The notes: generated by a model from the sequence alone, not told the origin. A DNA stretch of 64,000 bases from Pseudomonas alkylphenolica (GCF_000746525.1 NZ_CP009048.1:2535501-2599500); one strand, 5' to 3'. Shown: positions 42,550-52,012, counted from the stretch's first letter. Translations and numbers: made by a program.

Positions 42550-43848
42550 ATGCTGAAGATCCTGATTCGCCTGTACCTGGTGATCATCGCCGCGTACGCC
42601 GGTGCCCTGTTGCTGATTCCCGACGCCATTGTCGGGGCGTTTCATGAGCGCTTCATCGCCTACAACCTGAACCAGGCCAAGGGCGTGCAAAAGCTCATTG
42701 TCGAGCGTTTTCAACAGGTCCCGGCCGAGCGTTGGCCGGCCGTGGAACGTGAACTTGCGGCGGACTTCGCTCCGCTGGAAATCGAGTTGCGGCGCCAGGA
42801 CCAGATCGGCCTGGCGCATGCCGACCGGGCGCGGCTGGCGGCTGGCGAGAATGTCGTGCGCCTGGGCGACTGGGGCTATTACAAGTCGGCCCTGGCACCT
42901 CTGGACGCAACCTGGGCGGTGGAGCTGCGCAATCCCCCGGACCCACTGGATATCAACCTGATTTCCTGGGGCGTCACGGTGCTGATCGTTGCCGCCTTGC
43001 TCGGCTGCCTGCTGCTGTGGGTCTGGCCGCACTGGCGTGACCTCGAGCGCCTCAAGGAAACCGCCCGGAGCCTGGGCCAGGGGCGCTTGTCGGAGCGTAC
43101 GCAGATTCCGGCGCGCTCGAACATTGGCGAACTGGCCGAGGTGTTCGACACCATGGCCCAGGATGTCGAGCGGTTGCTGACCCAGCAACGCGAACTGCTC
43201 AACGCCGTCTCCCATGAACTGCGCACACCGCTGACCCGCCTTGATTTTGGCCTGGTGCTGCTGTTCGACGAAGTACCGCCGCATTGCCGCAAGCGCTTGC
43301 TGGAACTGGTCGGGCATGTGCGTGAGCTGGACGAACTGGTGCTTGAGCTGTTGTCCTACAGCCGCTTGCAGAACGCCGATCAGGCGCGCGAACGCGTCGA
43401 GGTGTCGTTGCTGGAGCTGGTCGACAGCATTCTCGGCAGCTTTGCCGAAGAACTCGATGGCCGCGGTATCGAATGGCAGGTGCGTGCCGAAGACAACCTG
43501 CCGCGCTTTATCCTCGACCCGCGCCTCACTGCCCGGGCTCTGCAGAACCTGGTGCGCAATGCCATGCGCTACTGCGACCGGCAATTGTTGCTGCGCCTGA
43601 GCCTGGATGCCGAGGGTCACTGCCTGCTGACTGTCGAGGATGACGGCATCGGTATCCCGGTGGATCAGCGTGAGTTGATCTTCCAGCCGTTCTACCGCCT
43701 GGATCGCAGCCGTGATCGCGCCACCGGTGGCTTTGGCCTGGGGCTGGCGATCAGCCGGCGGGCGATCGAAGGGCAGGGTGGAACATTGACCGTGAGCCAG
43801 TCGGCGTTGGGCGGCGCGCAGTTCAGGATTCGTCTGCCGCGGGGCTGA
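42550..43848 (+). CDS. Sensor histidine kinase (RstB-like)
   Basis: A 432-aa membrane kinase. One N-terminal helix (LYLVIIAAYAGALLLI), a periplasmic region of about 120 residues, a second helix (LISWGVTVLIVAALLGCLLLW), a HAMP domain, then the H-box LLNAVSHELRTPLTRLDFG, N-box LVRNAMRYC and G boxes DDGIGIPVD and GGFGLGLAISRR. Length and order fit RstB. It forms an operon with the response regulator; its 3' end overlaps the convergent diguanylate cyclase gene by 26 bases. Confidence 0.9.
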   Translation: MLKILIRLYLVIIAAYAGALLLIPDAIVGAFHERFIAYNLNQAKGVQKLIVERFQQVPAERWPAVERELAADFAPLEIELRRQDQIGLAHADRARLAAGENVVRLGDWGYYKSALAPLDATWAVELRNPPDPLDINLISWGVTVLIVAALLGCLLLWVWPHWRDLERLKETARSLGQGRLSERTQIPARSNIGELAEVFDTMAQDVERLLTQQRELLNAVSHELRTPLTRLDFGLVLLFDEVPPHCRKRLLELVGHVRELDELVLELLSYSRLQNADQARERVEVSLLELVDSILGSFAEELDGRGIEWQVRAEDNLPRFILDPRLTARALQNLVRNAMRYCDRQLLLRLSLDAEGHCLLTVEDDGIGIPVDQRELIFQPFYRLDRSRDRATGGFGLGLAISRRAIEGQGGTLTVSQSALGGAQFRIRLPRG

Positions 43849-44938
43849 GCAGAGGATTTGTGGCTTCGCGCCACAACACATACCGATCCTTGCCGCCATG
43901 CTTGGCCTGATACAGGGCTTCATCCGCCTTCACCAGGGCATTGCTCAGGTTATCTTCGCGGCGTATCCGGGTCAGGCCAATGCTGATGGTGACCGGGTGC
44001 TCGGCGGCATCTTCGCGGACCCGCTGGCACAGCGCATCGACGCGCTGCTCGGCGTCAGCCTGATTGATGCCCCAGAGGTAGATGGCAAACTCTTCACCTC
44101 CCAGGCGTGCGTACTCGAACTCGGTCATCGAGGCCTTGATGTTGGCCGCGGTACGTTTGAGCACGACGTCGCCGATGTCGTGGCCGAACTGGTCGTTGAC
44201 CTTCTTGAAGTTGTCGATATCAACCATCGCCAGGTAGCGGCTCTGCTCGTCGTCTTCCTGCAGGTGGGTCTGAGCCTTGGCCATGAATGAGCGGCGGTTG
44301 GGGATCTCGGTGAGGGCGTCGACATAGGCCTGGTCCAGCAGCACCTTGGACATGTAGAAGTTGTACAGCTTGGCGCGGCGCATTTTCAGGTAGGTATAGA
44401 GGATCAGGCCGTTGATGAACACGGCGTAGCAGATGAACATCACGCCGCGCAGATCCAGCAGGTGCAAGCCGGGTACCTGAAAGGGGTGAAGATTGATCCA
44501 GGTGATGACCAGCGCAGCGAAAAACGACCAACGCCTCACCGGCAGTACCGACACGCTATACAGCACGCTGGAGGCGCCCAGCATCAGCCAGGCCGGGCGC
44601 AGTTCCTGTGGCAGGCCTTCGATCACCAGGCGCATGGCCAGGGTGATGACGCCGATGAATACCAGGTTGAGGAGGTCGAAATGCCCGGCCTTGCGGGTGA
44701 ACGCCAGGATGATGCTGAGGGTCGCCATGACCGTGATGAAGGCCATCGATTTCCAGGTGAAGTCCTGCTGGCCGAGGTAGCTGACGATCAGGTCGAACAG
44801 TAGCCAGATGCCGATGCTGATGCCGAAGATCAGCAGGCAGAACGAGTGCAGACTTTCGAAGTCATGCTGGCGAAACTCCCGGCGCAGCTCGGGCGGTGCG
44901 ATATTCCTGCGCACCTGTTGTTCGATGGTCTTGTACAT
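43823..44938 (-). CDS. Membrane diguanylate cyclase (GGEEF)
   Basis: A 371-aa protein starting MYKTIEQQVRRN at 44938; a longer frame to 45070 lacks support. About six membrane helices (MASE-like; for example LLIFGISIGIWLLFDLIV and MFICYAVFINGLILYTYL) precede a GGDEF domain (about 205-360) with VDIDNFKKVNDQFGH and the active motif RLGGEEFAIYL, so it should make c-di-GMP. The inhibitory RxxD site is absent (MTEF at that position). It resembles the DGCs with a 6-TM sensor of enteric and Pseudomonas genomes. Target unknown. Confidence 0.88.
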   Translation of the reverse strand: MYKTIEQQVRRNIAPPELRREFRQHDFESLHSFCLLIFGISIGIWLLFDLIVSYLGQQDFTWKSMAFITVMATLSIILAFTRKAGHFDLLNLVFIGVITLAMRLVIEGLPQELRPAWLMLGASSVLYSVSVLPVRRWSFFAALVITWINLHPFQVPGLHLLDLRGVMFICYAVFINGLILYTYLKMRRAKLYNFYMSKVLLDQAYVDALTEIPNRRSFMAKAQTHLQEDDEQSRYLAMVDIDNFKKVNDQFGHDIGDVVLKRTAANIKASMTEFEYARLGGEEFAIYLWGINQADAEQRVDALCQRVREDAAEHPVTISIGLTRIRREDNLSNALVKADEALYQAKHGGKDRYVLWREATNPLLSPAADES

Positions 44939-45035
44939 GGCGGCCTTGCGTATTCGATGAGTTCTTGTAGTGCTTCCATTGCCGCTCAAGGTTAGCAGGC
45001 CGGCTACACAGGAGTAACATCGACCAACGCCAACT

Positions 45036-46190
45036 TCATGTCTCGGGACGTTCGCGAGGGTTTTCTTCAAGCCAGCGGTTCAGTCGTTCGGCGATACGCT
45101 CGCTCGCATGGCCATCGCCATAGGGGAGGAAGACGCGACTCATCCGCTTGTAGGCTTCAGGGTCGTCGAGCAGCAAGCTGGTTTCCTTGACGATCCGCTC
45201 GGTCTGGGTGCCCACCAGTTTCACGGTGCCGCCTTCGAGCACCGAGTGCCGCTCAGTGACTTTACGCAGCACCAGCAGCGGCTTGCCCAGCGCCGGTGCC
45301 TCTTCCTGGATGCCGCCGGAGTCGCTGAGGATCAGGTAGGCGCGGTCCATCAGCCAGACGAAATGCTGGTAGTCCTGAGGGGGTACCAAGAGCATGTTCG
45401 CCTGGCGCGAGAGCAGCGGGTACACCGATTTTTGCACCTGCGGATTGAGGTGCACCGGGTAGACGAACTGTACGTCCGGGTAGCGCAGGGCCAGTTCCGC
45501 CAGGGCCAGGCAGATACGCTCGAAACCCGGGCCGAAGTTTTCCCGACGGTGGCCGGTGATCAGCACCAGCCGCTGGTCATCGCGCAACTGCGCCAGCGGG
45601 GAGCCTGCGCCCGGCTTCCAGCGGCTCTTGATCAAGTGTTCGCGCATCCACAGCAAGGCATCGATGACGGTGTTGCCGGTGACCTCGATCTGCTCCGGCG
45701 CCACGCCTTCGCGCACCAGGTTGTCGCGTGCGCGGGCGGTGGGCGGGAAGTGCAGGTCGGCGAGCACCGACGTCAGGCGCCGGTTGCCTTCTTCGGGCCA
45801 GGGCGACTTGAGATTGCCGGAGCGCAATCCGGCTTCGACATGACCGATGGGGATCTGCCGGTTGAAAGCGGCGAGGGCGGCGATGAAGCTGGTGGTGGTA
45901 CTGCCATGGACCAGGACGATATCTGGCTGGATCCGGGCGTAGGTGGCGTCCAGCTGTGCCAGCAGTTGCTGCGACAGGCTGTTGAGGGTCTGGTTCTGGG
46001 CCATTACCCGCAGGTCTTCATCCACGCTCAGGCCAAAGTCCCGAAGCACCTGCTGAAGCATCTCCCGGTGCTGGCCGGTGGAGCAGATGTTCAGCTCGAT
46101 GTCCGGCCACAGCCGCAATATTTGCGCCAAGGGGGCCATCTTGATCGCTTCAGGACGGGTACCGAACACCATCATGACTTTGTAGGCCAT
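45036..46190 (-). CDS. wecB: UDP-N-acetylglucosamine 2-epimerase (non-hydrolysing)
   Basis: A 384-aa enzyme that interconverts UDP-GlcNAc and UDP-ManNAc. Motifs: VFGTRPEAIKMAPL, CSTGQHREML, VLVHGSTTT (more often GDT), HVEAGLRSG, FPPTARARDNL, TGHRRENFG, PVHLNP and SDSGGIQEEAP. No polysaccharide or O-antigen genes are beside it, so it is an isolated copy. It is preceded by a REP pair and the deletion scar at 46.7 kb. Confidence 0.92.
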   Translation of the reverse strand: MAYKVMMVFGTRPEAIKMAPLAQILRLWPDIELNICSTGQHREMLQQVLRDFGLSVDEDLRVMAQNQTLNSLSQQLLAQLDATYARIQPDIVLVHGSTTTSFIAALAAFNRQIPIGHVEAGLRSGNLKSPWPEEGNRRLTSVLADLHFPPTARARDNLVREGVAPEQIEVTGNTVIDALLWMREHLIKSRWKPGAGSPLAQLRDDQRLVLITGHRRENFGPGFERICLALAELALRYPDVQFVYPVHLNPQVQKSVYPLLSRQANMLLVPPQDYQHFVWLMDRAYLILSDSGGIQEEAPALGKPLLVLRKVTERHSVLEGGTVKLVGTQTERIVKETSLLLDDPEAYKRMSRVFLPYGDGHASERIAERLNRWLEENPRERPET

Positions 46191-46261
46191 TGTTGTGCGC
46201 TTTTTCCGGTTTTGTAGAGTTTAGATACAAGCAGCCGTAGGCTGGGATGTCCAGTCGGGCC

Positions 46262-46727
46262 TTATCGCGGGGCAAGCCCGCTCCCACCAGCTTGGTGGGA
46301 GCGGGCTTGCCCCGCGATGCTTTCCAGCCAATCGAGAAAAGCCCGCAGCGCCGGTTCGCGCTCGCGCCCCGGCAGCCACACTGCGCTGTACCGCGCCGCC
46401 GCCAGGCGCACGTCTTCGCGCCATGGCTGCAGCAGGCCCTGCCTGACACTGTCGGCCACCAGCACGTTGCTCGCGAGCACCAGGCCATAGCCGGCGGCGG
46501 CTGCCTGCAAGGCGTAATGCTCGTCGTCATAGTGATGAAAGCGTGCGCGCTGCAGCCAGTCTTCACAACCGGCCAGGGCGCACCAGCGCGGCCAGTCGAT
46601 GATCACCTCGCTGACCGATACCCACGGCACCGCAAGCAGCGACAAGGGCTGGCCTGCAGGCGGCTCCTGCCAGCCGGGCGGGGTGTACACCGAAAAATAC
46701 TCTGCCAGCAGCAGCGTCGGCGTACGC
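46262..46727 (-). pseudogene. LysR-family regulator remnant (5' half deleted)
   Basis: An open frame of about 155 codons without its own start encodes the C-terminal part of a LysR effector domain (TLLLAEYFSVYTPPGWQE, HYDDEHYALQAAAAGYGLVLA, LPGREREPALRAFLDWL). The helix-turn-helix is missing; upstream the frame hits TAG where the PACE remnant begins. The last 18 codons are supplied by the REP element. With the divergent PACE remnant this looks like a former regulator-transporter pair. Confidence 0.75.
46264..46318. repeat. REP palindrome pair
   Basis: ATCGCGGGGCAAGCCCGCTC and its inverse, joined by a CCACCAGCTTGGTGG stem. It forms the 3' end of the LysR remnant frame. Confidence 0.92.
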
Positions 46728-46939
46728 TATGGCGGCGCTTCCTGCATGCCTTGGGTTTCGAAGGCGGCCTGGTGCTGATTCTCCTGCCGGTGGTCGCCGG
46801 CTGGTTGCAGATCAGCCTGTGGGCAGCACTGTTGACCAACCTCGCGCTGTTCCTGTTCTTCTTTGTCTATGCCTTTGTCTTTCAGTGGGGTTTCGACCGG
46901 GTATTTGATGTGCCTGAGTCGGCGCGCGAGCCTGCTTGA
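46719..46939 (+). pseudogene. PACE-family efflux transporter remnant (5' half deleted)
   Basis: Codons reading RTLWRRFLHALGFEGGLVLI, then LPVVAGWLQISLWAALLTNL and VYAFVFQWGFDRVFD, ending in TGA at 46937. This is the second bacterial-transmembrane-pair domain of a PACE exporter (AceI-like), which has two such domains. The first one, the start codon and any ribosome site are absent; the frame upstream is antisense LysR sequence. AceI-type genes are usually divergent from a LysR regulator, as these two remnants are. Confidence 0.75.
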
Positions 46940-46972
46940 CTTTGACTGTCGGCCTGCGCTAGTTTTCTCGCC

Positions 46973-47038
46973 ATGAACACATTCCTGCAGTCGCCTCAGC
47001 AAAGCATTATTACCGCCATTATCGTTTTGGCGGGCTAG
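46973..47038 (+). CDS. Leader peptide of ilvA
   Basis: A 21-aa frame starting MNTFLQSPQQ and ending SIITAIIVLAG, so four Ile, two Leu and one Val with a run of branched-chain codons just before the stop. It lies 15 bases before a terminator hairpin and 80 bases before ilvA. This is the classic layout of attenuation by charged isoleucine/valine/leucine tRNA. Confidence 0.8.
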   Translation: MNTFLQSPQQSIITAIIVLAG

Positions 47039-47052
47039 CTGGCACTTGCACC

Positions 47053-47075
47053 GAACCCGCCCTGGAGGCGGGTTC
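47053..47075 (+). terminator. Attenuator hairpin before ilvA
   Basis: GAACCCGCC-CTGGA-GGCGGGTTC, a perfect 9-base stem, followed by the pyrimidine run TTTCTCTCTCTCC. It lies between the leader peptide and ilvA. Confidence 0.8.
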
Positions 47076-47117
47076 TTTCTCTCTCTCCTGGGCACTTTAA
47101 AAAACCAGGAGTCACTG

Positions 47118-48680
47118 ATGACCAGCCTTGCCGTTAGCCCTCGCACACCGTCCGCGTCGCTGAACCTGCTGTCCGACTATGTGCGGCGCACTCTTGCTGC
47201 ACCGGTGTACGACCTGGCAATCGAAACGCCCCTGCAGTTGGCGCCAGCCTTGTCCGCGGCCCTGGGCAATCAGGTGCTGCTCAAGCGTGAAGACCTGCAA
47301 CCGACTTTCTCGTTCAAGATCCGCGGCGCCTATAACCGTCTCAGCCGCCTGAGCCCGGCTCAGCGCGCCCGTGGAGTGATCACCGCTTCGGCCGGCAACC
47401 ACGCCCAGGGGGTGGCCTTGGCGGCCCGTGAACTGGGCATGCGCGCCACCATCGTCATGCCGACCACCACACCGGAATTGAAGGTCAACGGGGTACGCTC
47501 ACGCGGTGGTGAAGTGGTCCTGCATGGCGACAGTTTTCCTCATGCCCTGGCCCATGCGCTGAAACTCGCCGACAGCGAGGGCGCGACCTTTGTCCCGCCC
47601 TTCGACGATCCGGACGTGATCGCAGGCCAGGGCACGGTGGCCATGGAGATCCTGCGTCAGCAGCCGGGCGCGCTGGATGCGATCTTCGTTCCCGTGGGGG
47701 GCGGCGGCTTGATCGCCGGGATCGCCGCCTACGTCAAATACCTGCGCCCTGAAGTGAAGGTGATCGGCGTCGAACCCCAGGACTCCAACTGCCTGCAGGC
47801 CGCGATGCTGGCCGGTGAGCGGGTGGTGTTGGCACAGGTCGGCAGTTTTGCCGAAGGGGTGGCCGTGGCGCAGATCGGTGCGCATTGCTTCGAGCTGTGC
47901 CGACACTATGTGGACGAGGTGATCACCGTCAGCAACGATGAGCTGTGCGCCGCGATCAAGGATATCTACGACGACACCCGCTCGATCACCGAACCGTCCG
48001 GCGCCCTGGCGGTGGCCGGGATCAAGAAGTACGTCGCCCGCGAGCAGGCCCAAGGTCAGACCCTGGTGGCGATCGACTCGGGGGCCAACGTCAACTTCGA
48101 CCGCCTGCGCCATGTCGCCGAACGCGCCGAGCTGGGCGAGCAGCGCGAAGCGATCATTGCCGTGACCATCCCGGAGCAGCCCGGCAGTTTCCGCGCCTTC
48201 TGCCAGGCCTTGGGCAAACGCCAGATCACCGAGTTCAACTACCGCTATTACCCGGGCAAGGAAGCGCGGCTGTTCGTCGGCGTGCAGACTCACCCGCAGC
48301 ATGATCCGCGTGATCAGTTGCTGGCCAGCCTGCGTGCCCAGGGCTACAGCGTGCTCGACCTGACCGATAACGAACTGGCCAAGCTGCACGTACGCCACAC
48401 GGTGGGCGGGCATGCCGGGCCGGGGGCGAACGAGCGGGTGATGCGCTTTGAATTCCCGGAACGCCCAGGCGCTTTGCTGGGCTTTCTGGAGCGTCTGGGC
48501 AAACGCTGGAACATCAGCCTGTTTCATTACCGCAACCACGGTGCGGCTGAAGCACGGGTGTTCGCAGCGCTGGAGGTGCCTGAAGAGGAGCAGGCCGGTT
48601 TGCCTGCGGCCCTCGATGCCATGGGTTATCGCTACTGGGATGAAACCGACAACCCGGCCTACCGGTTGTTCCTCGGCTGA
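47118..48680 (+). CDS. ilvA: Threonine ammonia-lyase, biosynthetic
   Basis: A 520-aa PLP enzyme that deaminates threonine to 2-oxobutanoate, the first step of isoleucine synthesis. The PLP lysine is in FSFKIRGAYN, the substrate loop is TASAGNHAQGVAL and the phosphate loop is PVGGGGLIAG. Two C-terminal ACT-like regulatory repeats follow (AVTIPEQPGSFRAFCQAL and FEFPERPGALLGFLERL), fitting the allosteric biosynthetic type rather than the short catabolic one. ATG 47118 follows CAGGAG. The leader peptide and attenuator show control by branched-chain amino acid supply. Confidence 0.93.
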   Translation: MTSLAVSPRTPSASLNLLSDYVRRTLAAPVYDLAIETPLQLAPALSAALGNQVLLKREDLQPTFSFKIRGAYNRLSRLSPAQRARGVITASAGNHAQGVALAARELGMRATIVMPTTTPELKVNGVRSRGGEVVLHGDSFPHALAHALKLADSEGATFVPPFDDPDVIAGQGTVAMEILRQQPGALDAIFVPVGGGGLIAGIAAYVKYLRPEVKVIGVEPQDSNCLQAAMLAGERVVLAQVGSFAEGVAVAQIGAHCFELCRHYVDEVITVSNDELCAAIKDIYDDTRSITEPSGALAVAGIKKYVAREQAQGQTLVAIDSGANVNFDRLRHVAERAELGEQREAIIAVTIPEQPGSFRAFCQALGKRQITEFNYRYYPGKEARLFVGVQTHPQHDPRDQLLASLRAQGYSVLDLTDNELAKLHVRHTVGGHAGPGANERVMRFEFPERPGALLGFLERLGKRWNISLFHYRNHGAAEARVFAALEVPEEEQAGLPAALDAMGYRYWDETDNPAYRLFLG

Positions 48681-48762
48681 GCAAGGCTTGCCCCAGATCA
48701 ACACGTAGCGGGGCATAGAGGCGGATCCTGAAGGCAATGGAATATTGCACGAGGGTTTCGCC

Positions 48763-49911
48763 ATGAGCAGCACGTTCTTCATCCCCGCCGTCAACATCAT
48801 GGGCATCGACTGCCTCGACGAAGCGATGGCCGCCATCGCCGGTTACGGATTGCGCAAGGCGCTGATCGTCACTGACACCGGTCTGGCCAAGGCCGGGGTC
48901 GCCGAGCGTATTGCCGAACTGCTGGCGATGCGTGACATCGACTCGTCGATTTTCGACGGCGCCAAACCCAACCCCAGCATCGCCAACGTCGAGCAAGGCC
49001 TGGCGCAGTTGCAGCGCGAGCGCTGCGATTGTGTGATTTCCCTCGGTGGTGGCTCGCCCCATGACTGCGCCAAGGGCATTGCCCTGTGTGCGACCAACGG
49101 CGGCAAGATCAGCGACTATGAGGGGGTCGACCGCTCGGCCAAGCCACAGTTACCGTTGATTGCCATCAACACCACGGCTGGCACAGCCAGTGAAATGACC
49201 CGTTTCTGCATCATCACCGACGAGGCGCGCCATGTGAAAATGGCCATCGTCGACCGCAACGTCACGCCTTTGCTGTCGGTCAACGACCCGGCATTGATGG
49301 CGGCCATGCCCAAGGGCCTGACCGCAGCGACCGGTATGGATGCGCTGACCCACGCCATCGAGGCCTATGTCTCCACGGCCGCTACACCGATTACCGATGC
49401 CTGTGCCATCAAGGCCATTGAACTGATCAGCCAGAACCTGCGCCAGGCCGTGGCCGTTGGCAGCGACTTGCAGGCGCGGGAAAACATGGCCTATGCGCAG
49501 TTCCTCGCTGGCATGGCCTTCAACAACGCCTCGTTGGGTTATGTGCACGCCATGGCGCACCAGCTCGGCGGTTTCTACGACCTGCCGCATGGTGTGTGTA
49601 ACGCCGTGCTGCTGCCGCATGTGCAGCGCTTCAATGCCAAGGTCAGCGCCGCGCGTTTGCGTGATGTGGCCAAGGCGATGGGCGTGGAGGTGTCGGGCAT
49701 GAGTGCGGAGCAGGGCAGTGATGCGGCGATTGCCGCGATTGAGAGCCTGTCGCGGGACATCGATATTCCGGTCGGTCTGGCGGTGTTGGGCGCCAAAGAA
49801 GCGGATGTGCCGACCCTGGCCAGTAATGCGCTGAAAGATGCCTGTGGCCTGACCAACCCGCGGGTGGCCAGTCAGGAGGAGATTGAGGGTATCTTCAAGG
49901 CTGCCTTTTAA
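48763..49911 (+). CDS. yiaY: Iron-containing alcohol dehydrogenase
   Basis: A 382-aa group III dehydrogenase. Signatures: NAD loop [31 protein letters not shown], the iron ligands in [14 protein letters not shown] (Asp/His) and the two His in [21 protein letters not shown]. The size and wording fit the YiaY/Adh2 group that oxidises or reduces short alcohols such as ethanol. ATG 48763 is used; an in-frame start at 48745 is weaker. A REP pair follows. Confidence 0.88.
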   Translation: MSSTFFIPAVNIMGIDCLDEAMAAIAGYGLRKALIVTDTGLAKAGVAERIAELLAMRDIDSSIFDGAKPNPSIANVEQGLAQLQRERCDCVISLGGGSPHDCAKGIALCATNGGKISDYEGVDRSAKPQLPLIAINTTAGTASEMTRFCIITDEARHVKMAIVDRNVTPLLSVNDPALMAAMPKGLTAATGMDALTHAIEAYVSTAATPITDACAIKAIELISQNLRQAVAVGSDLQARENMAYAQFLAGMAFNNASLGYVHAMAHQLGGFYDLPHGVCNAVLLPHVQRFNAKVSAARLRDVAKAMGVEVSGMSAEQGSDAAIAAIESLSRDIDIPVGLAVLGAKEADVPTLASNALKDACGLTNPRVASQEEIEGIFKAAF

Positions 49912-49915
49912 GCGC

Positions 49916-49980
49916 ATCGCGGGGCAAGCCCGCTCCCACAGGTTTATCACAAACCTGTGGGAGCGGGCTTGCCCCGCGAT
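49916..49980. repeat. REP palindrome pair
   Basis: ATCGCGGGGCAAGCCCGCTC and its inverse joined by CCACAGGTTT...AAACCTGTGG, between convergent yiaY-like and gntT genes. Confidence 0.92.
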
Positions 49981-49987
49981 AAGGCCT

Positions 49988-51340
49988 TCAGACCACCAAA
50001 GACAACAGCATGATAAAGATGATGCCGACCACCGAAAGGATGGTCTCCATCATGCTCCAGGTTTTGAAGGTCTCGGCCACGGTCATGTTGAAGTACTGTT
50101 TCACCAGCCAGAAACCGGCGTCGTTGACGTGCGACAGAATCAACGAACCGGCACCGGTAGCCAGCACCAGCAGCTCACGGTTGACCCCCGGCATCATGCC
50201 GATCACCGGTGCCACGATTCCGGCACCGGTAATGGTCGCCACTGTCGCCGACCCGGTAGCGATGCGAATCACTGCCGCCACCAGCCAGGCCAGCATGATC
50301 GGAGAAATCTGCGCCTGCACGGCCATCTGGCCGATGACATTACCTACCCCGGTGTCCACCAGCATCTGCTTGAAACCACCCCCGGCGCCGACAATCAATA
50401 TGATCGCTGCGGTGGGCGCCAGGCTCTGGTCGAGCAGTTTCATGATCTGCTGACGCGAGAAGCCCCGGGCGGCACCAAAGGTATAGAACGCCAGCAGCAG
50501 CGCGGCGAGCAGGGCGGTGATCGGGTGGCCGATCAGGTCCATCCATTGGCGCACGATGTGTTCAGCCGGCAACACCACATCGGCGAAGGTCTTCAGCAGC
50601 ATCAGGAACACTGGCAGCAGCACGGTGATCAGGGTCACGGTGAAGCTGGGCAGGTTCTTTTGCTCGGATTCGCGGGCGATCTGGTCCATCAGCTCCTGGG
50701 ACGGCGATCCCGGAATGTAGCGGGAGATGAAGTTGCCGTACAACGGACCGGCAATGATCGCGGTGGGCAGGGCGACGATCAGGCCATAGAAAATGGTCTT
50801 GCCGATATCGGCATTGAAAATGCCGATGGCCAGCAGCGGCCCCGGATGCGGCGGCACCAGGCCATGCACCACCGACAGCCCGGCGAGCAGCGGAATACCG
50901 ATCTTGATCAGCGACACCCCGGAACGCCGGGCGACGATGAACACCAGTGGAATCAGCAGCACAAAGCCGATTTCGAAGAACAGCGGAATACCCACCAGGA
51001 ACGCGGCGAACATCATTGCCCAGTGCACTTTCTGTTTGCCGAAGGCCCGGATCAGCGTCTGCGCGATCTGGTCGGCGCCGCCAGAGTCGGCCATCAGCTT
51101 GCCGAGCATGGTACCCAGGGCGAGGACGATACCGACAAAGCCAAGCACGCCACCAAAACCGTCCTGGAAGGATTTCATGACCTTGGCCACCGGCATGCCC
51201 GAGGTCAGGCCGAGAAAACCGGCGGCCAGGGTCAGGGCGACAAAGGGGTGGACCTTGAAGTGGGTGATCAGCAGCACCAGGCCGACGATGGTGACCACTG
51301 CATCGAGCAGCAGGTAGGTATCAGTTGCCAAACCGAACAT
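49988..51340 (-). CDS. gntT: Gluconate:H+ symporter
   Basis: A 450-aa GntP-family permease with about twelve to fourteen helices. Family wording: HFKVHPFVALTLAAGFLGL, VVHGLVPPHPGPLLAIGIF, and GSATVATITGAGIVAPVIG. It imports D-gluconate. It lies downstream of gntK on the same strand with a GntR operator in the 97-base gap between them, so it has its own regulated promoter as well as read-through. Confidence 0.92.
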   Translation of the reverse strand: MFGLATDTYLLLDAVVTIVGLVLLITHFKVHPFVALTLAAGFLGLTSGMPVAKVMKSFQDGFGGVLGFVGIVLALGTMLGKLMADSGGADQIAQTLIRAFGKQKVHWAMMFAAFLVGIPLFFEIGFVLLIPLVFIVARRSGVSLIKIGIPLLAGLSVVHGLVPPHPGPLLAIGIFNADIGKTIFYGLIVALPTAIIAGPLYGNFISRYIPGSPSQELMDQIARESEQKNLPSFTVTLITVLLPVFLMLLKTFADVVLPAEHIVRQWMDLIGHPITALLAALLLAFYTFGAARGFSRQQIMKLLDQSLAPTAAIILIVGAGGGFKQMLVDTGVGNVIGQMAVQAQISPIMLAWLVAAVIRIATGSATVATITGAGIVAPVIGMMPGVNRELLVLATGAGSLILSHVNDAGFWLVKQYFNMTVAETFKTWSMMETILSVVGIIFIMLLSLVV

Positions 51341-51398
51341 GGTTCAGTGCCTCATTTTGTCATTGTTGTGGGCGGAGCATTTGCAGCGTTTACGTATC

Positions 51399-51414
51399 AA
51401 GATAGCGCTATCTT
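51399..51414. promoter_or_regulatory. GntR operator before gntT
   Basis: AAGATAGCGCTATCTT, a perfect 16-base palindrome identical in its core to the one before gntK, about 60 bases before the gntT start. Confidence 0.85.
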
Positions 51415-51437
51415 TGGTGAGCCGGAAAACCGCCTGA

Positions 51438-51977
51438 TCAGGCCGTTCGCGCCAGCACCGGCTCACCGCAAGGCTTTAGCCACAGGTCGACCTGCACCGC
51501 CAGTTGTGCCACCGGCAGTGTGGCATCCAGGGGCAGGGTCAGGGCTTCGCCGTTGGGGCGTTCAAGAGCGGCGAACTGGCTGTCGATCAGGCTGGCCGGC
51601 ATGAAGTGCCCAGGCCGGGCAAGCACCCGGCGGCTGGCTTCTGCAGGGGTGAGATCGAGAAACACGAAACCCAGGTCGGGCACGGCATGGCGCAAGGCGT
51701 CGCGATAGCGCTTTTTCAGCGCCGAACAGGTCAGGATCGGGCGTTCACCGGACTTGAGGGTGGCCTGCATCTCTTCACCCAGACGGATCAGCCAACCGGC
51801 ACGGTCGTCATCGTCCAGGGGAATGCCGGCACTCATCTTTTCGATGTTGGCAGCAGGGTGGAAGTCGTCGCCTTCGATCAGACGACCGCCGCTCAAGCCG
51901 GCAATGGCGGCGCCGACGTAGCTCTTGCCGCAGCCAGCTACGCCCATGACCACGATCGCGGATAGGGGTGGGTTCAT
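51438..51977 (-). CDS. gntK: Gluconokinase
   Basis: A 179-aa kinase that makes 6-phosphogluconate from gluconate. P-loop VMGVAGCGKSYVGAAIA, then EGDDFHP (substrate-binding) and CSALKKRYRD. The start at 51977 has AGGAGG. A perfect GntR operator lies 18 bases before the start, so the repressor would block transcription until gluconate or its phosphate is present. Confidence 0.93.
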   Translation of the reverse strand: MNPPLSAIVVMGVAGCGKSYVGAAIAGLSGGRLIEGDDFHPAANIEKMSAGIPLDDDDRAGWLIRLGEEMQATLKSGERPILTCSALKKRYRDALRHAVPDLGFVFLDLTPAEASRRVLARPGHFMPASLIDSQFAALERPNGEALTLPLDATLPVAQLAVQVDLWLKPCGEPVLARTA

Positions 51978-51994
51978 CGGTACCTCCTGCAGGG

Positions 51995-52012
51995 AAAGAT
52001 AGCGCTATCTTT
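51995..52012. promoter_or_regulatory. GntR operator before gntK
   Basis: AAAGATAGCGCTATCTTT, a perfect 18-base palindrome with the central CG expected for a LacI-family repressor. Confidence 0.87.

Noticed and set aside
49883..51604. A 573-aa plus-strand frame opposite gntT
   Set aside because: Very His/Gln-rich with no domain; antisense shadow starting inside a REP pair.
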